From: Prado023 sp963706875
GTDB taxonomy: Bacteria > Actinomycetota > Actinomycetes > S36-B12 > CAIYMF01
Length of the DNA: 64,000 nucleotides
Assembly (NCBI GenBank): GCA_963706875.1
Contig: CAVPNW010000019.1
Coordinates: forward strand, 62,001-126,000
Direction: 5' to 3'
Of this stretch, positions 9,084 through 18,243 are shown one piece after another. The notes below the pieces were generated by a model. It had not been told where the DNA came from, made no database searches, and saw nothing but the letters and a program-made list of their open reading frames with translations. Each line of letters begins with the position of its first letter. Positions within the stretch are counted from its first letter, which is position 1. Both the position numbers and the translations under genes were made by a program.

Positions 9084-10044
9084 GTGATCGAACGTGAGGA
9101 GTCGATGCGTCTGGCCGCCACCATGTACTACCTGCAGGACGAGCCGATGGACGCCATCGCGCGTCGGCTCGGGACCTCGCGCTCGACTGTCTCCCGGCTG
9201 CTCAAGGCGGCGCGGGACGGAGGGATGGTCCAGATCGCCGTGCGGGCCGAGACCGACGCCGCCACGGGGGTCGCCGCGCAGCTGATGAGCGACCTTCGGG
9301 GTCCGCGCCCATGTCGTTCCGGTCCGGGCCAGGGCCCAGGAGGTCGAGCGCCTCGACAAGGTGGCCAACGTGGCCGCGCGGCTCCTGATGGACCTGTTCG
9401 ACGACGAGATGGTGCTCGGTGTCGCATGGGGAACGACCGTCAGTGCCGTCGCGCGCGCGCTGGGCCGCAAGCCCACGCGCGGGGGCACTGTGGTCCAGCT
9501 CAATGGCGCAGCGAACACAGTCACCAGTGGCGTGGACTACGCGAGCACCATCGTCACGGCCTACGGTGCGGCATTCGACGCCGAGGTCCGCCACTTCCCG
9601 GTACCCGCCTTCTTCGACTTCGCCGACACCCGGGAGGCCATGTGGCGCGAACGCAGCGTCCAGCGGGTGCTCTCGGTCCAGCGCCGAGCCGACATCGCGC
9701 TGTTCGGCGTGGGCGCCCTGGGGGGTCAGGTCCCGTCCCACGTCTACTCCGCCGGCTATCTCGACGACGGCGATCTCGCCGCGCTCTACGCAGCAGGCGT
9801 CGTCGGGGATGTCTGCACCGTGTTCCTGCGCCAGGACGGCAGCTACCAGGACATCGCGATCAACCGCCGGGCGACAGGTCCGACACCCGCAGAGCTCGCC
9901 AGCATCCCGCGCCGGCTGTGCGTGGTGGCCGGCGAGGCGAAGCTGCGCCCCCTCGTGGCCGCCATGCGGGCGGGGGTCGTGACGGATCTCATCATCGATG
10001 AGCCCACAGCACGCCGCCTGGGGCCCGTTTCGCGACCTCGCTGA
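9084..10044 (+). CDS. SorC/DeoR-type sugar-binding transcriptional regulator, frameshifted as read
   Basis: About 320 residues when repaired. The N-terminal helix-turn-helix (about residues 20-43, DEPMDAIARRLGTSRSTVSRLLKAAR) is followed by a SorC-type sugar-phosphate effector domain, with VLGVAWGTTVSAVARAL, GALGGQVPSHVYSAGYL and GDVCTVFLRQDGS. The start is GTG 9084 behind GGAGG with a five-base gap; GTG 9063 and ATG 9105 are alternatives. The frame changes once near 9298: the domain continues uninterrupted in the next frame (VRAHVVPVRARAQEVERLDK). It is divergent from the sugar ABC operon and most likely controls it in response to a phosphorylated sugar. The last ten residues (GPVSRPR) look atypical and may reflect one more indel. 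Confidence 0.82.
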
Positions 10045-10092
10045 CACGTGCAGCCGCGGACCGACCTCGGCCGGTGGCCCTACCCTCGGGCC

Positions 10093-10905
10093 ATGACACC
10101 GGACGTGCTGCTCGTGGGCTGCGGGAGGCTGGGCGCGGACATCGGCCTGCGCCTGGCAGCTCATGGGCACACGGTGCTGGCGATACGTCGGCGTGCCGAG
10201 CTCGTGCCCCCACCACTGCTCGGGCTGTCCGCGGACCTCACCGCCGAGGTGCCGCAGCTGCCGGAGCTCGACCTGCAGCACCTCGTGGTCGCCCTGACCG
10301 CACGGCCGCGCAGCGAGGCGGCCTACCGGGCAACGTACGTCGACGGGATGCGCCGAGCATTCGACGCTCTGGACAAGGCCGGTCAGGTGCCCCGGCGTGC
10401 TGTCCTGGTCTCCTCGACCTCGGTGTACGGGTCACAACCCGACGACGCGATGGTCGACGAGGACACCCCTGCCCATCCCGCAGACGGGCCGGGCCGGATG
10501 CTGCTCGAGGCCGAGGGCCTGTTCTCCGCCCGGATCCCACACGGCACCGTGCTGCGACTCTCGGGTCTCTACGGAGGTCCGCCCGGGCGCCTGCACGCCC
10601 AGGTGCTCGCAGGCGACATCGCAGAGCCGAACCGATGGACGAACCGCATCCACCGCGACGACGCCGCCACGGCAGTGGTGCACCTGCTGACCGTCGCGCA
10701 GGCTCCTGACCCGCTCTACATCGGAACCGACGACGAGCCGGCCCTGCTCGGCGACGTGGCGGCCCACCTGGCGCACCGTCTCGGTGCACCCGCACCGCCC
10801 GCAACCGACGTCGCCCGGGCAACCGGCAAGAGGCTCTCGAACGTGCGGCTGCGGGCGACCGGCTGGGCGCCGGCGTACCCGTCCTACCGCGAGGGATACG
10901 CCTGA
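10093..10905 (+). CDS. NAD(P)-dependent SDR-like protein, YeeZ-type
   Basis: A 270-residue extended-SDR-like protein. The dinucleotide loop LLVGCGRLGADIG (residues 5-17) has the GxGxxG spacing of the YeeZ/ActC-like epimerase group. SSTSVYG follows mid-protein and a HRDDAATAVVHLL segment lies in the C-terminal half, as in NAD-dependent epimerase relatives. Substrate unknown. ATG 10093 is used because it sits directly before the Rossmann strand; in-frame sequence upstream looks non-coding. The 3' end overlaps that of oleD on the other strand by 22 bases, so the two convergent genes share their last codons. Confidence 0.8.
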   Translation: MTPDVLLVGCGRLGADIGLRLAAHGHTVLAIRRRAELVPPPLLGLSADLTAEVPQLPELDLQHLVVALTARPRSEAAYRATYVDGMRRAFDALDKAGQVPRRAVLVSSTSVYGSQPDDAMVDEDTPAHPADGPGRMLLEAEGLFSARIPHGTVLRLSGLYGGPPGRLHAQVLAGDIAEPNRWTNRIHRDDAATAVVHLLTVAQAPDPLYIGTDDEPALLGDVAAHLAHRLGAPAPPATDVARATGKRLSNVRLRATGWAPAYPSYREGYA

Positions 10906-11930
10906 GCGGCGACCTGCCCGGCTGCGGCTGAGCCCGGCTGGCGGGGGCGGGCCGCGCCGACGCCGTGCTCGGCGAGGCGCGCGAATCCCTCGTCGAGGCT
11001 GACGCGGGGCGCCCACTCGAGCACCTCACGGACCCGACGTTGATCGAACCAGTGCGCTGTCGCCAGCTGGCTGGCCAGGAATCGGGTCATCGGCGGATCA
11101 TCCGTACGGCGCCCGACCCACCACAGGCCCTCAGCGACGGCACCTCCGGCCCACGCCACGGAGCGGGGCACGGAGCGGGTGGGCGCCTGGACCCCGCCCG
11201 CTGCACAGATCCGCTCGACCAGCTCAGCCACGGTGCGCGGCTCGCCGTTGGAGACCACGAACGCCTGCCCGTGACCGTCCCGGGCATGGTCGAGTGCCGC
11301 GACCACTGCGTCCACCGCGTTGTCGATGTACGTGGTGTCGATCAGGGCCCGCCCACCGCCCACGAGGGCCAGCCGGCCGGACCGTGCCCGATCGACGATC
11401 CGCCCGACCAGCTGCGTGTCGCCCGGGCCCCAGATCAGGTGCGGGCGGATCGCGATCGTCGCGAACCCCGGGCCATCAGCAGCCAGGACATCGAGCTCGG
11501 CCTGGGCCTTGCTCCGGGAGTAGTGGCCCTTGGCGCGGCCCGGATCGGCCGGGTCCGCGCCCGTGCCCGCGAGGGCCGAGCCGGAGTGCGCCACCGACGG
11601 CGACGAGATGAAGACGAGCCTCGAGACGCCGTTCGCCTGAGCCGCTGCGAGCACGGTGCGGGTCCCGGTCACGTTGGCCTCGTGGAACTGCGCTGCGCTG
11701 CCGACCACACCTACGCGCGCGGCCAGGTGGATCACCGCCTCGACGCCCTCCATGGCGCGTCCTACCTCGTCCGCGTCGTTGAGGTCTGCGAGGTGCTCGG
11801 TCAGCCCGAGCTCAGAGGCCACGACAGAGGGGCGGCGCTGCAGCACCGCGACCTGGTCACCCCTGGTGTGCAGGGCACTCGCCACTCCGGCCCCGAGCAG
11901 GCTGCTGCCGCCGGTCAGCAGGACCTTCAT
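10884..11930 (-). CDS. oleD: OleD, NADPH-dependent 2-alkyl-3-oxoacid reductase
   Basis: A 348-residue extended SDR acting second in the long-chain olefin pathway: it reduces the 2-alkyl-3-keto acid made by OleA to the 2-alkyl-3-hydroxy acid. Visible motifs are the nucleotide loop TGGSSLLGAGVA near the N-terminus, the catalytic YSRSK (Tyr-x3-Lys) and the typical IRPHLIWGPGD strand-loop. ATG 11930 overlaps the oleBC stop (ATGA), so translation is coupled. Distinguishing OleD from 3-beta-hydroxysteroid dehydrogenase relatives relies on the gene context (oleA and oleBC immediately upstream), which is compelling. The 3' end overlaps the convergent YeeZ-like gene. Confidence 0.9.
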   Translation of the reverse strand: MKVLLTGGSSLLGAGVASALHTRGDQVAVLQRRPSVVASELGLTEHLADLNDADEVGRAMEGVEAVIHLAARVGVVGSAAQFHEANVTGTRTVLAAAQANGVSRLVFISSPSVAHSGSALAGTGADPADPGRAKGHYSRSKAQAELDVLAADGPGFATIAIRPHLIWGPGDTQLVGRIVDRARSGRLALVGGGRALIDTTYIDNAVDAVVAALDHARDGHGQAFVVSNGEPRTVAELVERICAAGGVQAPTRSVPRSVAWAGGAVAEGLWWVGRRTDDPPMTRFLASQLATAHWFDQRRVREVLEWAPRVSLDEGFARLAEHGVGAARPRQPGSAAAGQVAAQAYPSR

Positions 11931-14561
11931 GGCCTGCCCGCCCGCCTGCCATCCAGCACGCGTTGGGCCCAGTGCCCGACAGCGACGCGGTCGATCTTCG
12001 AGTTGTGCCTGATGTCCACGGGCAGGGTCCGGACCACCAGGACGGCCGCGATCCCGGGGACCGCATCGGACGTGCCCCCAGCCGCCACCCGGACCGAATC
12101 GCGCAGCGATGCAGGGGCCAGGCCCGACCGGCGCGCGCCGGCGAGCTCCACGACCACCACCACCTGGGCGGTGCCCCGCGGACCGACGCCGACGACAGCC
12201 GCTCGGCGCACCCCGGGAACGCCCTCCACCCGACGCTCGATCCCGACCGGCGTGACCGGGCCGTCGGCGGTGACGATCACATGGACGAGGCGGCCCTCGA
12301 TCCACAGGCGCCCCTCGGCGTCGAAGTGTCCGACATCGCCGGTGCGGTGCCAGCCAGGGGCGGGCGTGGCGGCCCGGTCGGTCACCCAGAGACGGTCGTA
12401 GCGGGCCTTGATGTGGGCGGCCCGGACGCACACCTCTCCGGTCACCTCCGGTTCCGTGGTCCGTTCGTCGCTCGGAATTCCTTCGTGGTCCAGTGGGGCC
12501 AGCTCGACCTCCACGCCGGGCACCGGGCGACCCACGCACACGCCGTTGCCCAGGCCGGCGTCATCAAGCCCGGCGAGGTCGATGTCGGCCACGGGCAGGA
12601 CCTCGGTCATGCCGTAGGGAGCGTGCGCCTCGGCGTCCGGCAGCAGCCGCCTCATCGCATGCAGCGTCTCAGCCGGCACGGGGGCCCCGGTGGACAGCAG
12701 CAGCCGAACCTGGGACAGGGCCGCCCGACCCGCGGGCTCGACGGCGTCGGCGGTCGCGACGACGTTCGCCAGCGCCGCCGGGGAGGCGAACACCATGGTC
12801 GCGTCGATCGCGGCCGCCGCCTCGCCCATCGCCCTGGCCGTCAGGGTGCGTGGCGCGGTGAGGTTCATGTCGGGGACCGCCGAGGGGATTCCCAGCGCGG
12901 CGCCGAAGAGGGCGAACGGGCCGAACGCCGCGACCAGCCGGTCTGCCCGGGTGATGGCGTAGAGGGAGGCCAGCTGCTCCCGCTGGGCCTGTAGCTGACC
13001 GTGCAGGTAGAGCACGCCCTTCGCGGGTCCGGTGGCCCCGGACGTGAACGCGATCACAGCAGGATCCCCCGCCGCGGGCGCGTCCGGGGGCTGGACATCA
13101 CCCCCCCGCGCCTCGATCTCCTCCAGGCTCCAGCGCACACCGAGGCCGCGCCGCGCTGAGGCGGGCACCGGCCCGACGGAGATCAGCTGCGCGCCGGTGC
13201 CCATGAGCCGGGCGGCGGCCAGGCCCTTGGCGGTACCGATCACGTAGGCAGGTCCCGCGCTGCGCAGCGCCACGCGCATGCCCCGGATCCCGAGCCCCGC
13301 GTCCACGACCACGGCGACGACCCCGGCACGCCAGATCCCGTAGAGGGCCGCGGTCAGGTCGGTGCCGGGAGGGACCAGCAGGGCGATCCGCTCACCTGGT
13401 CCCACACCGATCGCCGCGAGCCCCGCGGCCACGTGGGCGACCCGGGCGTCCAGCTCGGCGAAACTGATGGACGGCCGTGACCCCGTCGGGCCCCAGCTCG
13501 GTGACGGCCGGGGTCCCGCTCGTCGCCGGATCGGCGGCCCGTTCGCTGATGCCCGCCCACAGAGGCCGGCCGGAGTCGGGCACCGGAGGCGCGTCCTGCC
13601 TCGGCCCCACGGCGCTCGCATCGGCCAGGAGGCTGCGGGTGCGGACCCAGGTGGCGACGTCGGCGGCGAACGTCGGCGCGTCCTCGGGGACGAAGTGGCT
13701 GGAGCCCTCGTAGCGGTGGACATCGGCATGGGGCAGGCGGCTGATCAGGTCGCGCAGGTAGAGGTCGGAGAACACCGGATCTCGGGGCCCCCAGAGCAGG
13801 AGCACCGGCACGTCGGCCAGCGCGCCCAATCCGTCGGCGATGGCGTCCAGCGGAGCCGCACTCACGTCATCGGGATCCAGGGGGATGTCCGCGACGAAGT
13901 CCTCGATCGCGCCCCGGCGACCCGCCTCGGAGTAGGGCGCGTAGTAGCCCGCCCGGACCTCGGGCGGTGGGACCGGGCGCGACATGAACAACCCGGCCCG
14001 GATGAACGTCCTGGTCCGTGAGGTGACTGCGGGCAGCATGCCGGGCAGCCGGGCGGCCCGGATCACGTTCGGTGCGCTCGCGTTTGCCGGCTGGTGGACG
14101 GCGGTGTTGGACAGCACCACGCCGGCCATCTGGTCCACGTGCCGAAGCACCCAGCCCAGCGAGATGGGACCTCCCCAGTCATGGGCGACCGAGATGATCG
14201 GGCCGGTGTTCCCGGGTCCGGTGAGGCCCAGGGCGTCGGTGAGCGCATCGAGGTCGTCCACCCGCTGGGCGAGTGGACGAACGGTCCCGGTGCGCTCCGA
14301 GAACCCCATGTCCAGGTGGTCGATCGCGATCACCCGCCAGCCCTCGGGCGGCTGGGCAACGATGCGCCGCCACAGGTAGGACCAGCTGGGGTTCCCGTGG
14401 ACGCACAGCAGCGTCCCCACGGGCTCGGGGTTGCCCTCGGGCAGCCCCGCGTGCGAGTCGAGCACGTGCCACGTTCGGACCACGCCAGTCGAGTCCGCGG
14501 CAGCCACCTCACGCGACCAGCGGGCATCGAGCCCGCTCAATCCGGCAGGCGGCAGGCTCAC
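11927..14561 (-). CDS. oleBC: OleBC fusion (beta-lactone decarboxylase + beta-lactone synthetase), frameshifted as read
   Basis: Actinobacterial-type fusion of OleB and OleC, about 877 residues. The start is GTG 14561, overlapping the oleA stop (GTGA). The OleB half (about residues 1-300) is an alpha/beta hydrolase of the haloalkane-dehalogenase type: nucleophile Asp in SVAHDWGG, acid region LLLWGPRDPVF, His in GSSHFVPEDAP. It decarboxylates the beta-lactone to the cis-olefin. The OleC half is an acyl-adenylate-type ligase (AFTSGATGPAKGV, YGMTEVLP, WHRTGDVG) forming the beta-lactone from the hydroxy acid with ATP. One extra base near 13465 breaks the frame inside the ligase N-terminus: LWAGISERAADP...AVTEL is in the OleB frame and SISFAELDARVAHVAAG is in the next. 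No start or ribosome site supports a separate oleC. Confidence 0.88.
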
Positions 14562-15580
14562 CAACGGATCTCGGCGGCCGCGGCGTTGATCCCCGAGCCC
14601 ATGCCCAGCAGGATCACCCGGTCGCCACGCTCGATCTTGTCCTGGTGCATGGCCAGGGTGATCGGGATCGCTGCCGGTCCGATGTTGCCGAGCGTGGGGA
14701 AGGTCAGCGGCACGAGGTCGGCATCAAGTCCGAGCCGCTGGATCATCGCCCCACAGTGCACGGTGGACACCTGGTGCATGACGTAGTGCTGGACGTCCGT
14801 CCAGTCGAAGTCCGCCTCCGCGTCCTTCCAGGCCGCCTCGGCCACATCCAGGCCAGCGAGCAGCAACCCCTTGCTGTCGGTGACCATGCGCTCCATGTCG
14901 CCCTGGCAGAGCTGGTTGTGCTCGGTGGCCGCCCGACCCACGCCGCCGACGAACGCGTGGCCCTCCGGGTGCCGATCGGCGGGGCCCATCACCATGCCAG
15001 CGGAACCGGAGCCCAGGGTGAGGGTGGCGAAATCGGAGAAGAGCTCGGCGACCGTCGTGGAATCCGACTGCAGCCGAGCCAGTGTGCGCTCCTGCACGGT
15101 CCGGCTTCCCTCGCCGTCCACGATCAGCGCGTACTCGATCTGCCCGGAGTCGATCATCATGCCGGCCAGCTGCATCCCGTTGACGAAGCCGAGGCACGCG
15201 TTCGACAGGTCGAAGTTCAAGCATGACGTCGGCAGGCCCAACTCATGGTGGACGGAGACCGCCGCGGACGGCTCCAGGCGCGCACGGCACACCGAGGTGT
15301 CGATCAGCAGCCCGATCTGCTCCGGCGCGATGCCCGCCTCAGCCAGCGCACGCGCGCCGGCCTGGGCGGCCGCCTGGGTGAACGAGACATCCTCCGGCCA
15401 CCACCGGCGCTCCTCGATCCCTGCCAGCTGCTGCAGCATGCCCTTTCGCACGCCGAGCCGCTGCAGGGTGGGCTCCAACCGCTCATCGAAGTAGTCCGAG
15501 GTGACGACCTCGGGCGCATCCACGGCAACAACCGACAGGATCGCTGCATTGTTGAACCGGTAGACGGTGTTTCCACTCAC
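14558..15580 (-). CDS. oleA: OleA, acyl-CoA head-to-head condensing thiolase
   Basis: A 340-residue thiolase-superfamily (KAS III-like) enzyme that joins two fatty acyl-CoAs by non-decarboxylative Claisen condensation to a 2-alkyl-3-keto acid, the first step of long-chain olefin synthesis. The nucleophilic cysteine is C129 in FDLSNACLGFVNG; the partner residues lie in VMHQVSTVH and TLGNIGPAAIP. The start is GTG 15580 with AGGAG six bases upstream. It is first of a three-gene operon, oleA-oleBC-oleD, with overlapping junctions (7 and 4 bases by the longest readings). The context separates it from FabH. The fatty acyl source is ordinary lipid metabolism; no extra acyl-CoA ligase is in the cluster. 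Confidence 0.92.
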   Translation of the reverse strand: MSGNTVYRFNNAAILSVVAVDAPEVVTSDYFDERLEPTLQRLGVRKGMLQQLAGIEERRWWPEDVSFTQAAAQAGARALAEAGIAPEQIGLLIDTSVCRARLEPSAAVSVHHELGLPTSCLNFDLSNACLGFVNGMQLAGMMIDSGQIEYALIVDGEGSRTVQERTLARLQSDSTTVAELFSDFATLTLGSGSAGMVMGPADRHPEGHAFVGGVGRAATEHNQLCQGDMERMVTDSKGLLLAGLDVAEAAWKDAEADFDWTDVQHYVMHQVSTVHCGAMIQRLGLDADLVPLTFPTLGNIGPAAIPITLAMHQDKIERGDRVILLGMGSGINAAAAEIRW

Positions 15581-15976
15581 GGGACGCTCCTAGGCAAGGG
15601 ACATCGATTCTCCCACGATTCACCGGGTCGGCTGCACGCCCCGGGTGCGGGCAGGTGAGGCTCGTGGCGGCTCGGACCCGTGCGGATCGATGGTGACACA
15701 GGGCGGGGCCGGATGTGCGCGCTCCCCTCCCGCTCCAGAGGGGGCCCTCCACGGGTTGCTGCGCGGCGGTCAGGCCAGACCGCCGCGAGAGCGGTAGACT
15801 GCCCTCACCCACGGCAAGGGCTCGATCCGCCTGGGCAGTGAGATCTGCGGTCGCTGAGATGGTCTTCGGCTGATGCTCGGATCCCGTCGTCCGACAGGCG
15901 GGATCGTCGCGTGATCGCAGACACGTGGGACTTGAGGGTGTCGCGTTCACGCGCGCCCGGCACGCAGGGAGGTGCT
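15581..15976. other. Intergenic region between oleA and helicase
   Basis: The only gene-free stretch above 300 bases in the window. It must hold the oleA promoter (minus strand) and the helicase promoter (plus strand). A TAGACT hexamer lies near 15795 and could be a plus-strand -10 element, but I cannot pair it with a convincing -35. No RNA gene, large repeat or small coding region with a ribosome site is visible. The segment 15904-15976 is in frame with the helicase and could be coding if an upstream start is used. Confidence 0.5.
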
Positions 15977-18133
15977 TTGGCTCGAGCAGGCCAGCGTCAG
16001 ACGGCTGCCCGCCGTGGCGCCCCACGTCACCAGCGACGTGGCCGACAGGGTGACAACGAAGGCATCATCCCCGTGCTCGCCATGACCGTGAGCGAGGTGC
16101 AGGCGGAGGTTGCCCGCGGGGCGATCCGCCCCTCGGTGCGGACCAAGTTCCAGGTCGTCGCACTGCTCGTCCGCGAGGAGCGCGCTCGGGTGAGGGCCGA
16201 CGCGACGACCACCGAGGCGTTCAAGGCCACACAGCTCAAGCGCCTGGACGGCGTGGCGACGATCCTCGCGAGGACGGCCGCCCGCGACACCTCGCTCCTG
16301 GCGCTCATCGCCGACGACTCCGAGCTCTCCGAGTCGGGAAGGCGCCTGCGGCGGGAGCTGCTGGAGTCAGCAGGGGTTGAGGTGGCTCCCGAGGTGGCCG
16401 AACCGGCCCCCGTGGGGGCCGGCGCGCCGGCCAAGCGCCAGGTCGTGCCCAGGTCGGTCATCTCCCGCCAGCTGGCCAATCCGTTCCTCGCACCCGACCT
16501 GAACGCTGCCCGCCCGGCGGAGGTCCGCCCGCAGCGGCTCGCCGGCTGGGAGCTCCTCGGCCCACTGCTGCGCTCCTTCGAGGATGCGGGCTCCGGGGCC
16601 ATCTCCTGCATGCCGCTGCCGGACCCGTCGGCCGCGCGGGTTCCCCTGCCCGAGGGGCTGGAGCTGATGGCCCACCAGGCCCAGGTGGTGGCCGCAGCCG
16701 CCGCCGGGCACCGGACGTTCCTGCTGGCCGACGAGCCCGGCCTCGGCAAGACGGCGCAGGCGCTGCTCGCCGCCCAGGCCGCCGACGCCTACCCGCTGCT
16801 GGCGGTGGTCCCGAACGTGGTGAAGACGAACTGGGCCCGGGAGGCCCACCTGTGGACCCCGCGACGGTCGGCGACCGTCATCCACGGGGACGGGGACACG
16901 ATCGACGGGTTCGCCGACATCGTCGTGGTCAACTACGAGGTCCTCGACCGCCACGTCGGCTGGTTGGGGGACCTGGGCTTCCGCGGCATGGTCGTCGACG
17001 AGGCGCACTTCATCAAGAACAAGTCCTCCCAGCGCTCCCAGCACGTCCTGGAGATCTCCCAGCGGATCCGCAACCGGATCGGCCGCCCCCTGCTCATGGC
17101 GCTGACCGGCACCCCCCTGATCAACGACCTCGAGGACTTCCTGGCGATCTGGGCCTTCCTCGGCTGGATCGACGAGACCCGGCCCCGGGGCGAGCTCATG
17201 GCAGCACTGGAGGACACCGGTCTGGTCCCCGGCGACCGCGGCTTCTACCCGACGGCCCGGCGATGCGTGATCGACATGGGGATCGTGCGCCGCCGCAAGA
17301 TCGACGTGGCCGCCGACATCCCCGCCCGTCGCGTGGCCGACCTGCCCGTCGAGCTCGACGCCGAGGCCGCCCGCTCGATCCGCACGGCCGAGCGTGTGCT
17401 GGCCCGCCGTCTGGTGGCCCGCTACAACGACGCCCTGCAGAGGCGCTCGTCGGGCGCCGACATTGAGGGCATCGACCACGACCTGGTGCGCCGGATCGCG
17501 ACCTGGGAGCGACGGGACACCGCCAAGGCCGAGACCGGCGAGAACGTGTTCACGATGATGCGCCGGATCGGTCAGGCCAAGGCCGGCCCCGCCGCTGACT
17601 ACACCGCCCAACTGGCGCGCAGCGTCGGCAAGGTGGTGTTCTTCGCCAAGCACATCGACGTGATGGACCAGGCCGAGGAGCTGTTCGCCCAGCGCGGGAT
17701 CGGCTACGCCTCGATCCGCGGGGACCAGACCAGCAAGGTCCGCCAGCGCAACATCGACGCGTTCACCAACGACCCGGACGTCGCGGTCGCGGTGTGCTCG
17801 CTGACCGCCGCCGGGGTCGGCATCAACCTGCAGGTCGCCTCGAACCTCGTGCTCGCCGAACTGTCCTGGACCGCCGCCGAGCAGACCCAGGCCATCGACC
17901 GCATCCACCGCATCGGCCAGGAGGAGCCCGTGACCGCCTGGCGCATCATCGCGGCCCAGACGATCGACGCCCGGATCGCCGAGCTCATCGACAGCAAGGC
18001 CGGGCTCGCCGCCCGCGCCCTCGACGGGTCGGCCGAGGAGCCGACGACCTCCGCCGACATCCAGCTCGAGGCCCTGGTCGCGCTGCTCACCGAGGCCCTC
18101 AGCGATCCGCTCCGGGCAGGAGCCCTGGCCTAG
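15977..18133 (+). CDS. SNF2-family DEAD/DEAH helicase
   Basis: A 718-residue superfamily-2 ATPase. An N-terminal 220-residue region of unknown fold precedes the two RecA-like lobes. Motif I is LADEPGLGKTAQA, motif II VVDEAHFIKN, motif III MALTGTPLIN, and motif VI the SNF2-type QAIDRIHRIGQEE. The closest eukaryotic analogue in architecture is the single-protein SMARCAL1-like group; bacterial members act as DNA translocases of unclear role. The start is TTG 15977 behind GGAGG; reading could also begin as far up as 15911. It stands alone, divergent from oleA, with no nuclease, methylase or phage-defence partner beside it, so a defence role is not supported. Strand and frame are intact throughout. 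Confidence 0.85.
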   Translation: MARAGQRQTAARRGAPRHQRRGRQGDNEGIIPVLAMTVSEVQAEVARGAIRPSVRTKFQVVALLVREERARVRADATTTEAFKATQLKRLDGVATILARTAARDTSLLALIADDSELSESGRRLRRELLESAGVEVAPEVAEPAPVGAGAPAKRQVVPRSVISRQLANPFLAPDLNAARPAEVRPQRLAGWELLGPLLRSFEDAGSGAISCMPLPDPSAARVPLPEGLELMAHQAQVVAAAAAGHRTFLLADEPGLGKTAQALLAAQAADAYPLLAVVPNVVKTNWAREAHLWTPRRSATVIHGDGDTIDGFADIVVVNYEVLDRHVGWLGDLGFRGMVVDEAHFIKNKSSQRSQHVLEISQRIRNRIGRPLLMALTGTPLINDLEDFLAIWAFLGWIDETRPRGELMAALEDTGLVPGDRGFYPTARRCVIDMGIVRRRKIDVAADIPARRVADLPVELDAEAARSIRTAERVLARRLVARYNDALQRRSSGADIEGIDHDLVRRIATWERRDTAKAETGENVFTMMRRIGQAKAGPAADYTAQLARSVGKVVFFAKHIDVMDQAEELFAQRGIGYASIRGDQTSKVRQRNIDAFTNDPDVAVAVCSLTAAGVGINLQVASNLVLAELSWTAAEQTQAIDRIHRIGQEEPVTAWRIIAAQTIDARIAELIDSKAGLAARALDGSAEEPTTSADIQLEALVALLTEALSDPLRAGALA

Positions 18134-18243
18134 GAGCAGCCGGAGTGCGGTTGGCGCTCTGCATTGCCACCCGACGCCCTGCGCCGTCAGACTGGGCGCC
18201 GGCCGACTCGGCCGCGGATCTCGCCCACTGGACGGAGGGCTCC

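Noticed and set aside
13440..13490. Programmed frameshift in oleBC
   Set aside because: No slippery heptamer or downstream structure is visible, and several other genes in this half show similar random-looking indels; error or mutation is simpler.
13467..13729. An upstream extension giving oleC its own start at 13729
   Set aside because: The first 85 codons of that frame are out of frame with the true adenylation N-terminus and read as Arg/Pro-rich nonsense; the homologous residues are in the OleB frame.
16367..17908. Long minus-strand open frame inside the helicase gene
   Set aside because: Low-complexity Asp/Gly/Val/His translation antisense to conserved helicase motifs; typical of GC-rich DNA.
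15977..18133. Defence-island interpretation of the SNF2-type helicase
   Set aside because: No restriction, methylase, nuclease or phage-related gene lies within several kilobases on either side; neighbours are lipid and sugar enzymes.
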